This document shows, piece by piece, positions 14,701-26,620 of a stretch of DNA of 64,000 nucleotides. Location of the stretch: contig NC_087067.1 in NCBI RefSeq assembly GCF_963678635.1, positions 60,562,594 to 60,626,593 of the forward strand, written 5' to 3'. The notes beneath the pieces were generated by a model, which did not search any database, was not told the origin of the DNA, and was given only the letters and a program-made list of their open reading frames with translations. Positions within the stretch are counted from its first letter, which is position 1, and every line of letters begins with the position of its first letter. The translations under genes and the position numbers were made by a program. Origin of the DNA: Symsagittifera roscoffensis (Eukaryota > Xenacoelomorpha > Acoela > Convolutidae).

Positions 14701-15780
14701 GTAACAAGGACCGTCAGTTAGTGCAACATAAAGTCATAGACCTCTGTCGATGTTTCCGCATCCATTTAATGTCTGGGATTCGGCTAGTTGATATAACAAT
14801 GCCCGTCAGTCACAAAAACATAATGTGATAGATCTTTATTGGTGTTTCCGCACCCTTTTTATGTCCAGGAGTTGATTAGTTGATGTAAAAGTGCCCGTCG
14901 GTCAATGAAACTTGATGTCCTAGACCTAATTGATGTTTCCGCAACCATTTTTTTTCCAGGAGTCGGCTAATTGATAAAACAATGTCCATCGGTCATGGAA
15001 ACAAAATTTCATAGACCTTCATCGTTCTTGCCGCAATACTTTTCTGCCAAGTAGTCAGATCGTAACATAATGGTCATTGAAACATCATGTCATAGAGCTT
15101 TTTTGGTGTTTCCGCATTCACTTCATTTCCAGGAGTCTATTGGTTGATTTAATAATGTCCGTCGATCACTGAGACATAATGTCATATACCTCTATCAGTG
15201 TTTCTGCACCCATTTTATCTCCAGTAGTCGGTTGGTTGATGTTAAAATGCCCGTTGGTCACTGAAACAAAGTCAAAGACCTCTCTTGGTGTTTTCGCACC
15301 TATTTAATGTCCAGGAGTCGGTTAGTTGATGTAACAAGACCCGTCGGTCACTGAATCATAATCTCATCGACCTTTATCGGTGTTTCCGCACCCGTTGTTT
15401 GTCCAGAAGTCGGTAAGTTGATGTAACAATGTCTGTCGGTCACTGAAACCTAATGTCATAGACCTCAATCGGTGTTGCCGCAACCATTTTATGTCCAGGA
15501 GTCGGTTAGTTATGTAACAGTGCCCGTCGGTCAATGAAATTTGATGACCTAGAAATTTTTTGTTGTTTTCACACCCATTTTATGCCCAGGAGTCGATTAA
15601 CTGATAAAACAATGTCTGTCGGTCATTAAAATTTAATGTCATAGACCTCCATTGTTGTTGCCGCAAAAGTGTTCTGTCCAGGAGTCGGTTAGTTTATGGA
15701 ACAAGGTCTGTTGGTCACTGAAACCTTCCGTCATAGACCTTGATCGGTGTTGCCGCACCCATTTTATGTCCAGGAGTCGG
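11780..15780. repeat. Third higher-order domain with divergent monomers
   Basis: A block of unusual monomers (ttaatgtctgggattcggc, then a ccatttttttccaggagtcggc monomer, then a shortened ctgccaagtagtcagatcg monomer) occurs at 11,851, 13,217 and 14,766, and again as older versions near 18,065, 20,355 and 21,005. Spacings of 1,366 and 1,549 bp are about 15 and 17 monomers. The divergent monomers suggest an older amplification layer that has been re-amplified. Confidence 0.8.
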
Positions 15781-15786
15781 TTAGTT

Positions 15787-17258
15787 GACGTAACAATGCC
15801 CGTCGGTCACTGAAACATATTGTCTTAGATCTAGAGCGATGTTACCGCACCAATTTCATGTCCAGTAGTCGGTAAGTTGATCTAACAATGCCTTTCGCTC
15901 GCTGAAACATAACGTCATAATCCTTTATCGGTGTTTCCGTATACATTTTATGTCCAGGAGTCGGTTAGTTGATAGAACAATGTCCGTCGGTCATTGAAAC
16001 ATAATGTCATAGACCCTAATCGCTGTTGCCACAACCATTTTATGTCCAGGAGTCGGTTAGTTGACGTAACAACGCCCGTCGGTCACTGAAACATAAAGCC
16101 ATAGACCTAGATCGTTGTTTCCGCAATCATTTTATGTCCAGGAGTTGGTTATTTGATGTAACAATGCCCGTCGGTCATTGAAACATAATGCCATAGACCT
16201 GTATCGGTGTTTCCGCACACATTTTATGTCCAGCAGTCTGTTAGTTGATGTAACAATACCCATCGGTCAATGAAATGTTATGTCAAAGATCTTGATTGGT
16301 GTTTCCACAGCCATTTTATTTCCAGGAGTCGGTTAGTTGATGTAACAGTTCCCGTCGGTCAATGAAACTTGATGCTATAGAACTTTTTTGGTGTTGCCAC
16401 AACCATTTTATGTCCAGGAGTCGGTTAATTGACGTATCAACGCCCTTCGGTCACTGAAACATAATGTCATAGACCTAGAACGTTGTTTCCGCAACCATTT
16501 TATGTCCAGGAGTCGATTAATTGACGTAACAATGCCCGTCGGTCACTGAAACATATTGTCTTAGATCTAGAGCGATGTTACCGCACCAATTTTATGTCCA
16601 GTAGTCGGTAAGTTGATATAACAATGCCTTTCGCTCGCTGAAACATAACGTCATAATCCTTTATCGGTGTTTCCGTATACATTTTATGTCCAGGAGTCGG
16701 TTAGTTGATAGAACAATGTCCGTCGGTCATTGAAACATAATGTCATAGACCCTAATTGCTGTTGCCACAACCATTTTATGTCCAGGAGTCGGTTAGTTGA
16801 CGTAACAACGCCCGTCGGTCACTGAAACATAAAGCCATAGACCTAGATCGTTGTTTCCGCAATCATTTTATGTCCAGGAGTCGGTTATTTGATGTAACAA
16901 TGCCCGTCGGTCATTGAAACATAATGCCATAGACCTGTATCGGTGTTTCCGCACACATTTTATGTCCAGCAGTCTGTTAGTTGATGTAACAATACCCATT
17001 GGTCAATGAAATGTTATGTCAAAGATCTTGATTGGTGTTTCCACAGCCATTTTATTTCCAGGAGTCGGTTAGTTGATGTAACAGTTCCCGTCGGTCAATG
17101 AAACTTGATGCTATAGAACTTTTTTGGTGTTGCCACAACCATTTTATGTCCAGGAGTCGGTTAATTGACGTATCAACGCCCTTCGGTCACTGAAACATAA
17201 TGTCATAGACCTAGAACGTTGTTTCCGCAACCATTTTATGTCCAGGAGTCGATTAATT
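15787..17258. repeat. 736-bp (8-monomer) tandem duplication in the satellite
   Basis: The stretch 15,787-16,522 is repeated almost base for base at 16,523-17,258. It starts with the monomer carrying atattgtcttagatctagagcg and runs through the tttcgctcgctgaaac, gatagaacaatgtcc and ttatttgatgtaac monomers. The offset is 736 bp, exactly eight times 92. A third copy of the first few monomers starts near 19,095. Confidence 0.9.
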
Positions 17259-20200
17259 GACGTAACAACGCCCGTCGGTCACTGAAACATAATGTCATAG
17301 ACATAGATCGTTGTTTCCGCAACCATTTTATGTCCAGGAGTCGGTTAGTTGATGTAACAATGCCCGTCGGTCACTGAAACATAATGCCATAGATCTTTAT
17401 CGGTGTTTCCGCACACATTTTATGTCCAGCAGTCTGTCAGTTGATGTAACAATACCCATCGGTCAATGAAATGTTAGGTCAAAGATCTTGATTGGTGTTT
17501 CCGCAGCCATTTTATGTCCAGGAGTCGGTTAGTTGATGTAACAGTGCCCGTCGGTCAATGAAACTTGATGCCATAGAACTTTTGTGTTGTTGCCACAACC
17601 GTTTTATGTCCAGGAGTCGGTTAATTGACGTAACAACGCCTGTCGGTCAATGAAACATAATGTCATAGACCTAGATCGTTGTTTCCGCAACCATTTGATG
17701 TCCAGGAGTCGGTTAGTTGATGTAACAATGCCCGTCGGTCACTGAAACATAATGACATAGACTTTTATTGGTGTTTCCGCACACATTTTATGTCCAGCAG
17801 TCTATTAGTTGATGTGACAATACCCATCGGTCACTGAAATGTTATGTCAAAGGTCTTGATTGGTGTTGTCACAACCATTTTAAGTCCAGGAGTCGGTTAG
17901 TTGACGTAAAAATGCCCGTCGGTCACTGAAATATAATGTCATAGACCTAGATCGTTGTTTCCGCACCAGTTTTATGTCCAGTAGTCGGTAAGTTGATGTA
18001 ACAAGGACCGTCAGTTAGTGCAACATAAAGTCATAGACCTCTGTCGATGTTTCCGCATCCATTTAATGTCTGGGATTCGGCTAGTTGATATAACAATGCC
18101 CGTCAGTCACAAAAACATAACGTAATAGATCTTTATCGGTGTTTCCGCACCCATTTTATGTCCAGGAGTTGATTAGTTGATGTAAAAGTTCCCGTCGGTC
18201 AATGAAACTTGATGTCACAGACCTAATTGATGTTTCCGCAACATTGTTTTTCCAGGAGTCGGCTAATTGATAAAACAATGTCCATCGGTCATGGAAACAA
18301 AATGTCATAGACCTTCATCGTTGTTGCCGCAATACTTTTCTGTCAAGTAGTCGGTTAGTTGATGTAACAGTGCCCGTCGGTCATTGAAACATAATGTCAT
18401 AGAGCTTTTTTGGTGTTTCCGCATTCACTTCATTTCCAGGAGTCTATTGGTTGATTTAATAATGTCCGTCGATCACTGAGACATAATGTCATATACCTCT
18501 ATCAGTGTTTCTGCACCCATTTTATCTCCAGTAGTCGGTTGGTTGATGTTAAAATGCCCGTTGGTCACTGAAACAAAGTCAAAGACCTCTATTGGTGTTT
18601 TCGCACCAATTTAATGTCCAGGAGTCGGTTAGTTGATGTAACAAGACCCGTCGGTCACTGAATCATAATCTCATAGACCTTTATCGGTGTTTCCGCACCC
18701 GTTGTTTGTCCAGAAGTCGGTAAGTTGATGTAACAATGTCCGTCGGTCACTGAAACCTAATGTCATAGACCTCAATTGGTGTTGCCGCAACCATTTTATG
18801 CCCGGGAGTCGCTTAGTTATGTAACAGTGCCCGTCGGTCAATGAAACTTGATGACCTAGAAATTTTTTGGTGTTTTCACAACCATTTTATGCCCAGGAGT
18901 CGATTAACTGATAAAACAATGTCTGTCGGTCATTAAAATTTAATGACATAGACCTCCATTGTTGTTGCCGCAAAAATTTTCTGTCCAGGAGTCGGTTAGT
19001 TCATGTAACAAGGTCTGTTGGTCAATGAAACATTCCGTCATAGACCTTGATGGGTGTTGCCGCACCCATTTTATGTCCAGGAGTCGGTTAGTTGACGTAA
19101 CAATGCCCGTCGGTCACTGAAACATATTGTCTTAGATCTAGAGCGATGTTACCGCACCAATTTTATGTCCAGTAGTCGGTAAGTTGATCTAACAATGCCT
19201 TTCGCTCGCTGAAACATAACGTCATAATCCTTTATCGGTGTTTCCGTACACATTTTATGTCCAGGAGTCGGTTAGTTGATAGAACAATGTCCGTCGGTCA
19301 TTGAAACATAATGTCATAGACCCTAATCGCTGTTGCCACAACCATTTTATGTCCAGGAGTCGGTTAGTTGACGTAGCAATGCCGGTCGGTCACTGAAATG
19401 TTATGTCAAAGATCTTGATTGGTGTTTCCGCAGCCATTTCATGTCCAGGAGTCGGTTAGTTGGTGTAACAGTGGCCGTCGTTCAATGAAACTTGATGCCA
19501 TAGAACTTTTTTGGTGTTGCCACAACCATTTTATGTCCAGGAGTCGGTTAGTTGACGTAACAACGCCCGTCGGTCACTGAAACATAATGTCATAGACCTA
19601 GATCGTTGTTTCCGCAACCATTTTATGTCCAGGAGTCGGTTAGTTGATGTAACAATGCCCGTTCGTCACTGAAACATAATGCCATATAACTTTATCGGTG
19701 TTTCCGCACACATTTTATGTCCAGCAGTCTGTTAGTTGATGTAACAATACCCATCGGTCAATGAAATGTTATTTCAAAGATCTTGATTTGTGTTTCGGCA
19801 GCCATTTTATGTCCAGGAGTCGGTTAGTTGATGTAACAGTGCCCGTCGGTCATTGAAACTTGATGCCATAGAACTTTTGTGGTGTTGCCACAACCATTTT
19901 ATAACCAGGAGTCGGTTAATTGACGTAACAACGCCCGTAGGTCATTGAAACATAATGTCATAGAACTAGATTGTTGTTTCCGTAACCATTTTTTGCCCAG
20001 GAGTCGGTTAGTTGATGTAACAATGCCCGTCGGTCACTGAAACATAATGCCATAGACCTTTATCGGTGTTTCCGCACACATTTTATGTCCAGCAGTCTAT
20101 TAGTTGATGTGACAATACCCATCGGTCACTGAAATGTTATGTCAATGGTCTTGATCGGTGTTGTCACAACAATTTTATGTCCAGGAGTCGGTTAGTTGAC

Positions 20201-21534
20201 GTAACAATGCCCGTCGGTCACTGAAACATAATGTCATAGACCTAGATCGTTGTTTCCGCACCAATTTTATGTCCAGTAGTCGGTAAGTTGATGTAACAAG
20301 GACCGTCGGTTAGTGCAACATAAAATCATAGACCTCTGTCGGTATTTCTGCATCCATTTAATGTCTGGGATTCGGCTAGTTGATATAACATTGCCCGTCA
20401 GTCACTAAAACATAATGTCATAGATCTTTATCGATGTTTCCGCACCCATTTTGATGTCCAGGAGTTGGTTAGTTGATGTAAAAGTTCCCGTCGGTCGATG
20501 AAACTTGATGCCATAGATTTTTTTTGTTGTTGCCACAACCATTTTATATCCAGCAGTCTGTTAGTTGATGTAACAATACCCATCGGTCAATGAAATGTTA
20601 TGTCAAAGATCTTGATTGGTGTTTCCGCAGCCATTTTATGTTCAGGAGTCGGTTAGTTGATGTAACAGTGCCCGTCGGTCAATGAAACCTGATGCCATAG
20701 AACTTTTGTGGTGTTGCCACAACCATTTTATGTCCAGGAGTCGGTTAGTTGATGTAAAAATGCCCGTCGGTCACTGAATCATAATGCCATAGACCTTTAT
20801 CGGTGTTTTCGCACACATTTTATGTCCAGCAGTCTATTAGTTGATGTGACAATACCCATCGGTCACCGAAATGTTATGTCAGAGGTCTTGATCGGTGTTG
20901 TCACAACCATTTTATGTCCAGGATTCGGTTAGTTGACGTAACAATGCCCGTCGCTCACTGAAACATAATGTCATAGACATAGATCATTGTTTCCGCATCC
21001 ATTTAATGTCTGGGATTCGGCTAGTTGATATAACAATGCCCGTCAGTCACTAAAACATAATGTCATAGATTTTTATCGGTGTTTCCGCAACCATTTTATG
21101 TCCAGGAGTTGGTTGATTGATGTAAAAGTGCCTGTCGGTCAGTGAAATTTGATGTCATAGACCTAATTGATGTTTCCACAACCATTTTTTTTCCAGGAGT
21201 CGGCTAATTGATAAAACAATGTTCATCGGTCATGGAAACATAAGGTCATAGACCTTCATCGTTGTTGCCGCAATAATTTTCTGTCAAGTAGTCGGTTAGT
21301 TGATGTAACAGTGCCCGTCGGTCATTGGAACATAATGTCATAGAGCTTTTTTGGTGTTTCCGCATTCACTTCATTTCCAGGAGTCTATTGGTTGATTTAT
21401 TAATGTCCGTCGATCACTGAGACATAATGTCATATACCTCTATCAGTGTTTCTGCGCCCATTTTATCTCCAGTAGTCGGTTGGTTGATGTTAAAATGCCC
21501 GTCGGTCACTGAAACAAAGTCATAGACCTCTATT

Positions 21535-21712
21535 TTAAGTTCAAGTGAATTTACTTGACGCTCCCTACTCGACTTCTTCAATATCAAAAAAGTTTCTAAG
21601 ATTTCTTGGTGATTATATTAGTGACTCAGCTAAAGTTGCACACAGGGCTTGCTTAGTTTTATGATAATGGTGTCTCCACCCATTTGTCTATTATAACAGT
21701 ATCACAAAAATT
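21535..21712. other. Satellite-to-transposon junction, no gene seen
   Basis: Satellite similarity stops near 21,534 in the catagacctctatt block and is followed by unrelated AT-rich sequence. I see no terminal repeat or target-site duplication at the junction, and no coding signal. Confidence 0.6.
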
Positions 21713-22265
21713 TCACAAGATATAGTCAATACACAAAACACAACTGATAATCGGATAAGAATATCCTACAGGTGACAGCGACCTTTCGTCAGTATCAACT
21801 TTACCGCCACACTCGTATGAAATCACTGCTTTGTTAAAACAAACAACCTTTTGTAAAAAAGCAGTGATGGTTGATTCAGGAATAGAAAAATTAAACATAG
21901 TCTTGAAGAAAAACACTTCCCTCAATCGGAACACTCCAAAAGAACGAAGCCCAGGACACTGTCTTCTCAAGTGAGTGTGTATTTGCCTAATGCACTCACC
22001 GAGGTCTTCTTTTAGGTGTCTTGAGATTGCCAGAGCTGTCCTACTAAGTAGCTCAAGGCAACCTCTGATCCAAAAGTTTTTAAAGTCTATGAAAAAGCTC
22101 CCCCACACCTGGGACGCGCCAAGTGTACGAGAGCAGGGAACAACTTTTCTTCTCAAGTGAGTGTGTATTTGCTTAATACACTCACCGAGGTCTTCTTATA
22201 TGTGTTCCCGTATTGCCCGAGCTTTCCTATTGAGTAGCTCAATGCAACCTCACAACAAAAATAAC
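21713..22265 (-). pseudogene. Unrecognised reading frame with a 62-codon internal repeat
   Basis: On the minus strand an open frame of about 147 codons (22,156-21,713) contains a segment with the pattern GCxELLxRxAxAIxxH, an EDLGECI motif and IHTHLRR. The same segment is found one period upstream at 22,265-22,153, broken there by a stop after AIREHI. The period is 186 bp, exactly 62 codons, so the duplication preserves the frame, and the linkers between copies also resemble each other (CSRTLGAS versus LRSFGVFR, then FFI/KDF versus FFFKTMF). I do not recognise the family. The plus-strand frames over the same bases are shadows. It may be a degenerate transposon protein or a simple DNA duplication. 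Confidence 0.35.
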
Positions 22266-22610
22266 AACCAAAAAAAAAATTGGTTCGGGTACCTGACAGA
22301 CCCGATCTGGAATCCAAATTTGATCACAAAATTCCGGATCAAATGGTCTCCTTGTGATCCTAATATGTTGTTAGTTGACCTTCTATTCCGACCCCAAATG
22401 GATATTTGAGTTGCTCAAATTGACCCAGAAGGTTTCCCTAAGTTTTCAATAAGGAGTGTTGCTAAGAGGTTTAAGTCACTCCGGAGGTTAACTTCGGAGG
22501 GTTGTTAAGACACTTAGCCTATTTCGAAGGGTTACTTCGGAGGGTACCTTAGTCACCGACGTGACTTCGGAGAGTGCCCTTTAACTCACTAAGGAGGGTC
22601 AAAAAGAGGC
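22266..22610. repeat. Degenerate CTTCGGAGGG-type short repeats
   Basis: Between about 22,480 and 22,625 the motif cttcggaggg or a close variant (ccggagg, ttcgaaggg, cttcggagag, taaggaggg) occurs seven times in 150 bp with irregular spacing. This is more GC-rich than the surroundings. The core cggaggg also appears in the TIR element (about 55,225) and in the unclassified block near 56,175. The rest of the interval, 22,266-22,470, shows nothing recognisable. Confidence 0.5.
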
Positions 22611-23340
22611 TTAATATGCTCCGGAGGGTTCTTTGAAAAGTTCATTTTCTTCCGCTAAACTTTTTTGAATATCTTCTATTCCTTTTGTTTGAACAGCTCC
22701 TGTTATTTGAATAATTCCCGTTCCTGTTGTAGGATGAATTTCGTGATCTATCATTTGAATAGTGTCTATTTCTAGAGTTTGAATCGGAACTGGCATCAAA
22801 CAATTCTCTTCTGTTCGAGTTCGATCGTGAATAGATATTTCGATATTGATTATTTCGACTATTTGATCGACTCTATCTATTTTGTGAGAAATTTCGTGTG
22901 TTTTTTACTTCTGGGGATCTACTTCTATAACTTGAGTTATATAGCGATTGGTTTCTTGAATTGTTTGAAATATTTGCAAGTGGTTTTCCAGAGCTGTTTT
23001 TACTGTGTTTATTTTTGTTTGGTAGGTTTTGGTCTTTTTTCATGTACTGATAGAATGACTTATTCGGTTCTTTGTACTTTTGTGGTTTATTCTGATTATC
23101 TTGTTGCTTTTGTCTGCATTCGGCAATACTGTAACCGTATCTTTGGCATTAATAACACCATTTTTTGAAAAATGGTTTACCTTTGAAATTTGGATTTTTC
23201 TCATATACGTTTAGAACTTCAGTGATCTTTTTCTTATAGATCTAAATCTGAATCCTGTATATTGTTTATATGTGTAGTATTTGTTTAAATTCTATTAACA
23301 TATTGGACTTTGAGATTTTCAATTCTATTAAGATATTGTA
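22611..23340 (-). pseudogene. Gypsy-like gag fragment (second, partial copy)
   Basis: Minus-strand remains of the gag zinc-knuckle region and its downstream low-complexity tail. Around 23,090-23,165 the frame reads KKWC, then a stop, then CQRYGYSIAECRQKQQ, a CCHC knuckle interrupted by a stop codon. It is followed by NQNKPQKYKEPNKSF and, nearer 22,611, an Ile/Thr-rich tail (IQTLEIDTIQMIDHEI). The same order, 60-70% similar by eye, is found at 24,001-25,080, so this is a second decayed copy of the same gag segment lying downstream in the same orientation. Many stops and frameshifts make it non-functional. Confidence 0.6.
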
Positions 23341-24000
23341 CTTTGAAACGTTGGTTTAAAATTTGGTGTTTTTGTGAAATAATCTGTATTTTTTTTGTTG
23401 TTTATTATATAGTTTATTGATAATTCTTCATCAAGAATTGTAATTTGACATATATCTAGTAGTTGTACTATATTATTGACTCTGTATGCTACTTCGTTCG
23501 TGAGTGAAGTCGTGGCTTTTGTTTCACAGTGTCCTATGAGTCCTAGAGGTAATGTTATCTGGTATGGTGAATTAAATGTACGTGTAACGAAAAATTATCG
23601 GAGTTTGAGTTTTTCATGTATTTTATGGATGAAACTGTTATTTGAAAAAATTTGTGAATGGGTCTAAATTCAAGATCTGACATAAAGAGATGTTGTTTGT
23701 TTTGACTTTTATCATACTGGTGAATTTGTTTGTTTGAAAATTTATAAACATTTCCTGATAGTGGCTTCAGGTATTTTCGTTCCTGATTGTAAATAGGAAA
23801 AAATTTTTGTGAAAAATGGTGGTTGTTGGTTTAGTTTTTGGAAGAATGTTAAGGCTGTGTTTTTCATTCTTGTATATTTCTCTTTTGTATGGATTTTTTA
23901 TTTAATATGTTTATTGTGCGAAAATAAATATTTATGAACATTATGCCAATAATATTGTGTTTTATATCTGTTATGTGAAATGTTTGTTTAAATGGTTTGT
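23341..24000. other. AT-rich spacer between gag fragments
   Basis: No stretch here aligned convincingly by eye to the gag copies on either side, and no motif was recognised. Small open frames exist but carry no family signal. Confidence 0.4.
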
Positions 24001-26500
24001 TCAAAATTTTGCTTAGTTCCATTGTCCTAGTAGGAACGTATCGTCGATACCAGGGGGGTCTGAAGTTGTTTTCAGTTGTTTGTACTTGATTAATTTGTCT
24101 TTGATGCTTCGGTGTATTGCTTCTGTATCTGTGTTGGGAATCGGGGTAACGGTTATTATTCCTATGTGGAGATTAGGAATAATTTCTTTGTTTATTGTTA
24201 TAGTTTGAGTTTCGGTTTTGTGAATTGTTTCATGATCTGTTTTGATGTTTTTCATTGGATCTTTGATATTTTGATCTTTTGTATGAGTTATATCATGATC
24301 TGTTGTTTGCTTAATATTGATTTCGATTATTTGACTAGCTTCTATTTCTATTGTTGGAATAGTTTCTGTTTCTATTGTTTGAATGGGAACTGGTATCAGA
24401 CAAATCTCGTCTGTTCGAGTTTGATCGCGAATAGTTGTTTCTATTTCAATTGTTTTGACTGTTTGATCGGCTGTATCTATTTTGTGAAAAATTTCGGGAA
24501 TTTTTTAGTTCTGGTGGTCTACCTCTATAACTAGAGTTATAAGATGATTGATTTTGTAAAAAATTTGAATTATTTGGAAGTGGTTTTCCAGAGCTGTTAT
24601 TATTATGTATATTTTTCTTTGGTAAGTTCTGGTCTTTTTTAAGTATTGATAAAATGATTTATTTGGTTTTTTGTACTTTGGTGGTTTATTTTGGTTATCT
24701 TGTTGTTTTTGACGACATTTAGCAATACTGTGTCCATACCTTTGGCCATAATTAAAACATTTTTCGAAAGATGGTTACCTTAAAAATTTGGATTTTTCTC
24801 ATAGATTTTCAAAATTTCAGTGATTCTTTCGGATAGTTCTACATCTGAATCCTGTATGTTGTTAATATGTGTGGTACTTGTTTCGATTCTATTAACATAT
24901 TGTAGTTTAAGATTCTCTGTTTCTTCGAGTTCCAATGTGATTTCCCCTTGTTCTAGTTTATCAACTAGTTTCCCAAAATCTAAGTCTGGCTCTCGAATTG
25001 AAGAGGGCTGTGAAGCTCTCTTTTTAATTGCTATTTTTCTTAGCTGAGGTGTCAGAGTCATCACTAAAATTTCTGTCATTTTCTTGTTTTTATCATGAGT
25101 GTTAAGTGAATATGTTTCTATTCTATTTGCAAATTGTTTAATTGTTTCGTTTGGTAGTCTACGAATTTAATTACATAAAACTCTTTGATGTTGTTTGTTT
25201 CTTTCAGAATCAAACATTTTTGAATTTTCTTGTGTGAATCTTTTCATATCTGATGTATTACTTATGGGTAAAACTGAAAACCATTTTTGAATTCCGCCAT
25301 CAAGTGTTGTTTGGATTAACGCTGTGCGTCTATGTATCCAATTTTGGTGAAGTGGTTTATTGATTGGTTCAGGTACTATGTTTAAAATTAAATTAGCTGT
25401 AACTGCATTTAAACAATCTTCTACAGAATATTCAGGGTCTGTGACTGTGAATACCATTAGTGGTTTGCTTGATGTTTTTGATGATCCACCCATTAGGTTT
25501 GGATTCATTGTCATTTGTATTGATTCTACGGCATTTGGTATTTGTGAAAAGTTTGTAGGTTGGCTTTTTGTTATTTCATGTTGTTGCAAATAATATTGTA
25601 ACGGTATTTCAATTTGCATTTGTGTTGGATGGTAAGAATGCATATTGACAGGGTTTTGTGATTGTACTGGCTGATAGGTTTGTGTACTGGTTTGGTTTTG
25701 CGTGTGCAATGGTTGATAAGTTTGTGTGTCAGCTGAGTTTTGTGTGTAAAATTTTATGTTTTGGTATGCTTGGTTTTTTCGAGGGTTTTGTGCATGATAT
25801 TCTTGAGTATATGGTGCAAAAAGGTCTGGTTAGTAGTAATCGTCATCATCTGATGGTAAATAGTTTGATGTGTAATAGGGTGTTTGTTGTTTATTTCTAT
25901 TTTGTCGGAAAAATGGGTAGTTTTTACTCTGATCCTGTGAGGGATGTGGATATTCGTGGAAATTTATTGAGTTTGTTGATGTTGTTGGAAAATTCGGTTT
26001 TTGTAAAAATAAATGATTTTGCGTATTCTTTTGGGGAGTATGAATTGTTTGTGACGGGTTGACATAATTATAATTAAGTTCTGCAAAATTTTTTCTGGTG
26101 AATGTTTTTCTTGTTTTTAATGGTTTCGTCATTGGTCTATATGTCTGATAACCTATATGTGAATATTTTGGGGCAACCGAGGGTTTAACCGTAGACTGCA
26201 ATTTTACTTGTGGTAATTTTGGGTTATCGGGTTTTGGCGTTGTTAGTTTTGGATGTATTGGTGAAATATTTTGTTAAGTAGTTGTTACTATTGTTTCAAC
26301 TATTTATTCATTTATAAAATGTGATGGTGTTTGAATATCTTGTTGTGTAAAATTTCTTGTTCCATTCAAATTTTCCTGTTGTACAATAGTTGAATTTCAA
26401 CTGTTATTTTGTCTTCGATCGGGTAAAAATAAATTATAGTTTAAAGGTGTTGCATCTAATGTAAGTGGAAATAAGTTTACATAATTTTGATGAATAGATA
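24001..26500 (-). pseudogene. Ty3/Gypsy-like retroelement gag (broken)
   Basis: Read on the minus strand, the parts are in gag order. At 26,490-25,830 is an Asn/Thr/Pro-rich N-terminal segment (VKPSVAPKYSHIGYQTYRP) also present at about 34,800 in the plus-strand copy. At 25,709-25,167 is a capsid-like segment with WIHRRTALIQTTLDGG and a KWFSVLPI motif, which fits retrotransposon gag proteins. At 25,079-24,780 is a helical stretch ending in YEKNPNF. At 24,775-24,690 is a knuckle CFNYGQRYGHSIAKC whose second cysteine is replaced by tyrosine. At 24,560-24,001 is an Ile/Thr-rich tail. About 1 kb that the plus-strand copy has between 33,440 and 34,490 is missing here. Frameshifts between segments show it is dead. 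Family assignment is from motif recognition, not a search. Confidence 0.7.
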
Positions 26501-26620
26501 AATTTTTTCGCGTGATTTGTCTTTTTGCTTAAAAGTTTTCTTTTTATTGTCTGTCTTTTTGTTCGAATGTCTCCTATTGTTTGTTTGTGCGGGGCGATTG
26601 CAATATCGTATTTTTCGTTA
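26500..26620 (-). pseudogene. Fragment of retroelement 5' reading frame (ORF1)
   Basis: This 120-bp piece aligns with the 82-codon frame at 33,271-33,519, 58,023-58,271 and 61,298-61,546 (shared IRTKRQ and KRK motifs). It abuts the RNase H domain on one side and later gag on the other, so it marks two breakpoints: ORF1 to internal gag (deletion) and RNase H to ORF1 (fusion). Confidence 0.65.

Larger units (their letters stand above)
1..21534. repeat. 92-bp satellite array (about 234 monomers)
   Basis: Tandem head-to-tail monomers fill the window from base 1. The start of the unit (tttatgtccaggagtcgg) recurs every 92 bp, for example at 3,115, 3,207 and 3,299. Recognisable parts in order are the GTCGGTTAGTTGATGTAAC block, a GTCGGTCACTGAAAC block, a catagacc block and a tttccgcaccca block. 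Several monomer families alternate, differing at CAGGAGTCGG versus CAGCAGTCT, at ATAATG versus TTGATG, and at TTCCGCA versus TGTCACAA. Divergence between families is roughly 10-25%, while equivalent monomers in different higher-order copies are nearly identical. The array ends abruptly near 21,534 inside a monomer; the left end lies outside the window. Short open frames inside it are chance. A centromeric or heterochromatic role is inference only. Confidence 0.98.

Noticed and set aside
1-21534. CRISPR-like regular repeats
   Set aside because: The whole 92-bp unit repeats with no unique spacers; this is satellite DNA in a eukaryotic context.
22779-24534. Plus-strand Tyr/Phe/Cys-rich frames at 22,779 and 24,112
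   Set aside because: Antisense shadows of the Ile/Thr/Asn-rich gag tail on the minus strand; the odd composition is explained by that.
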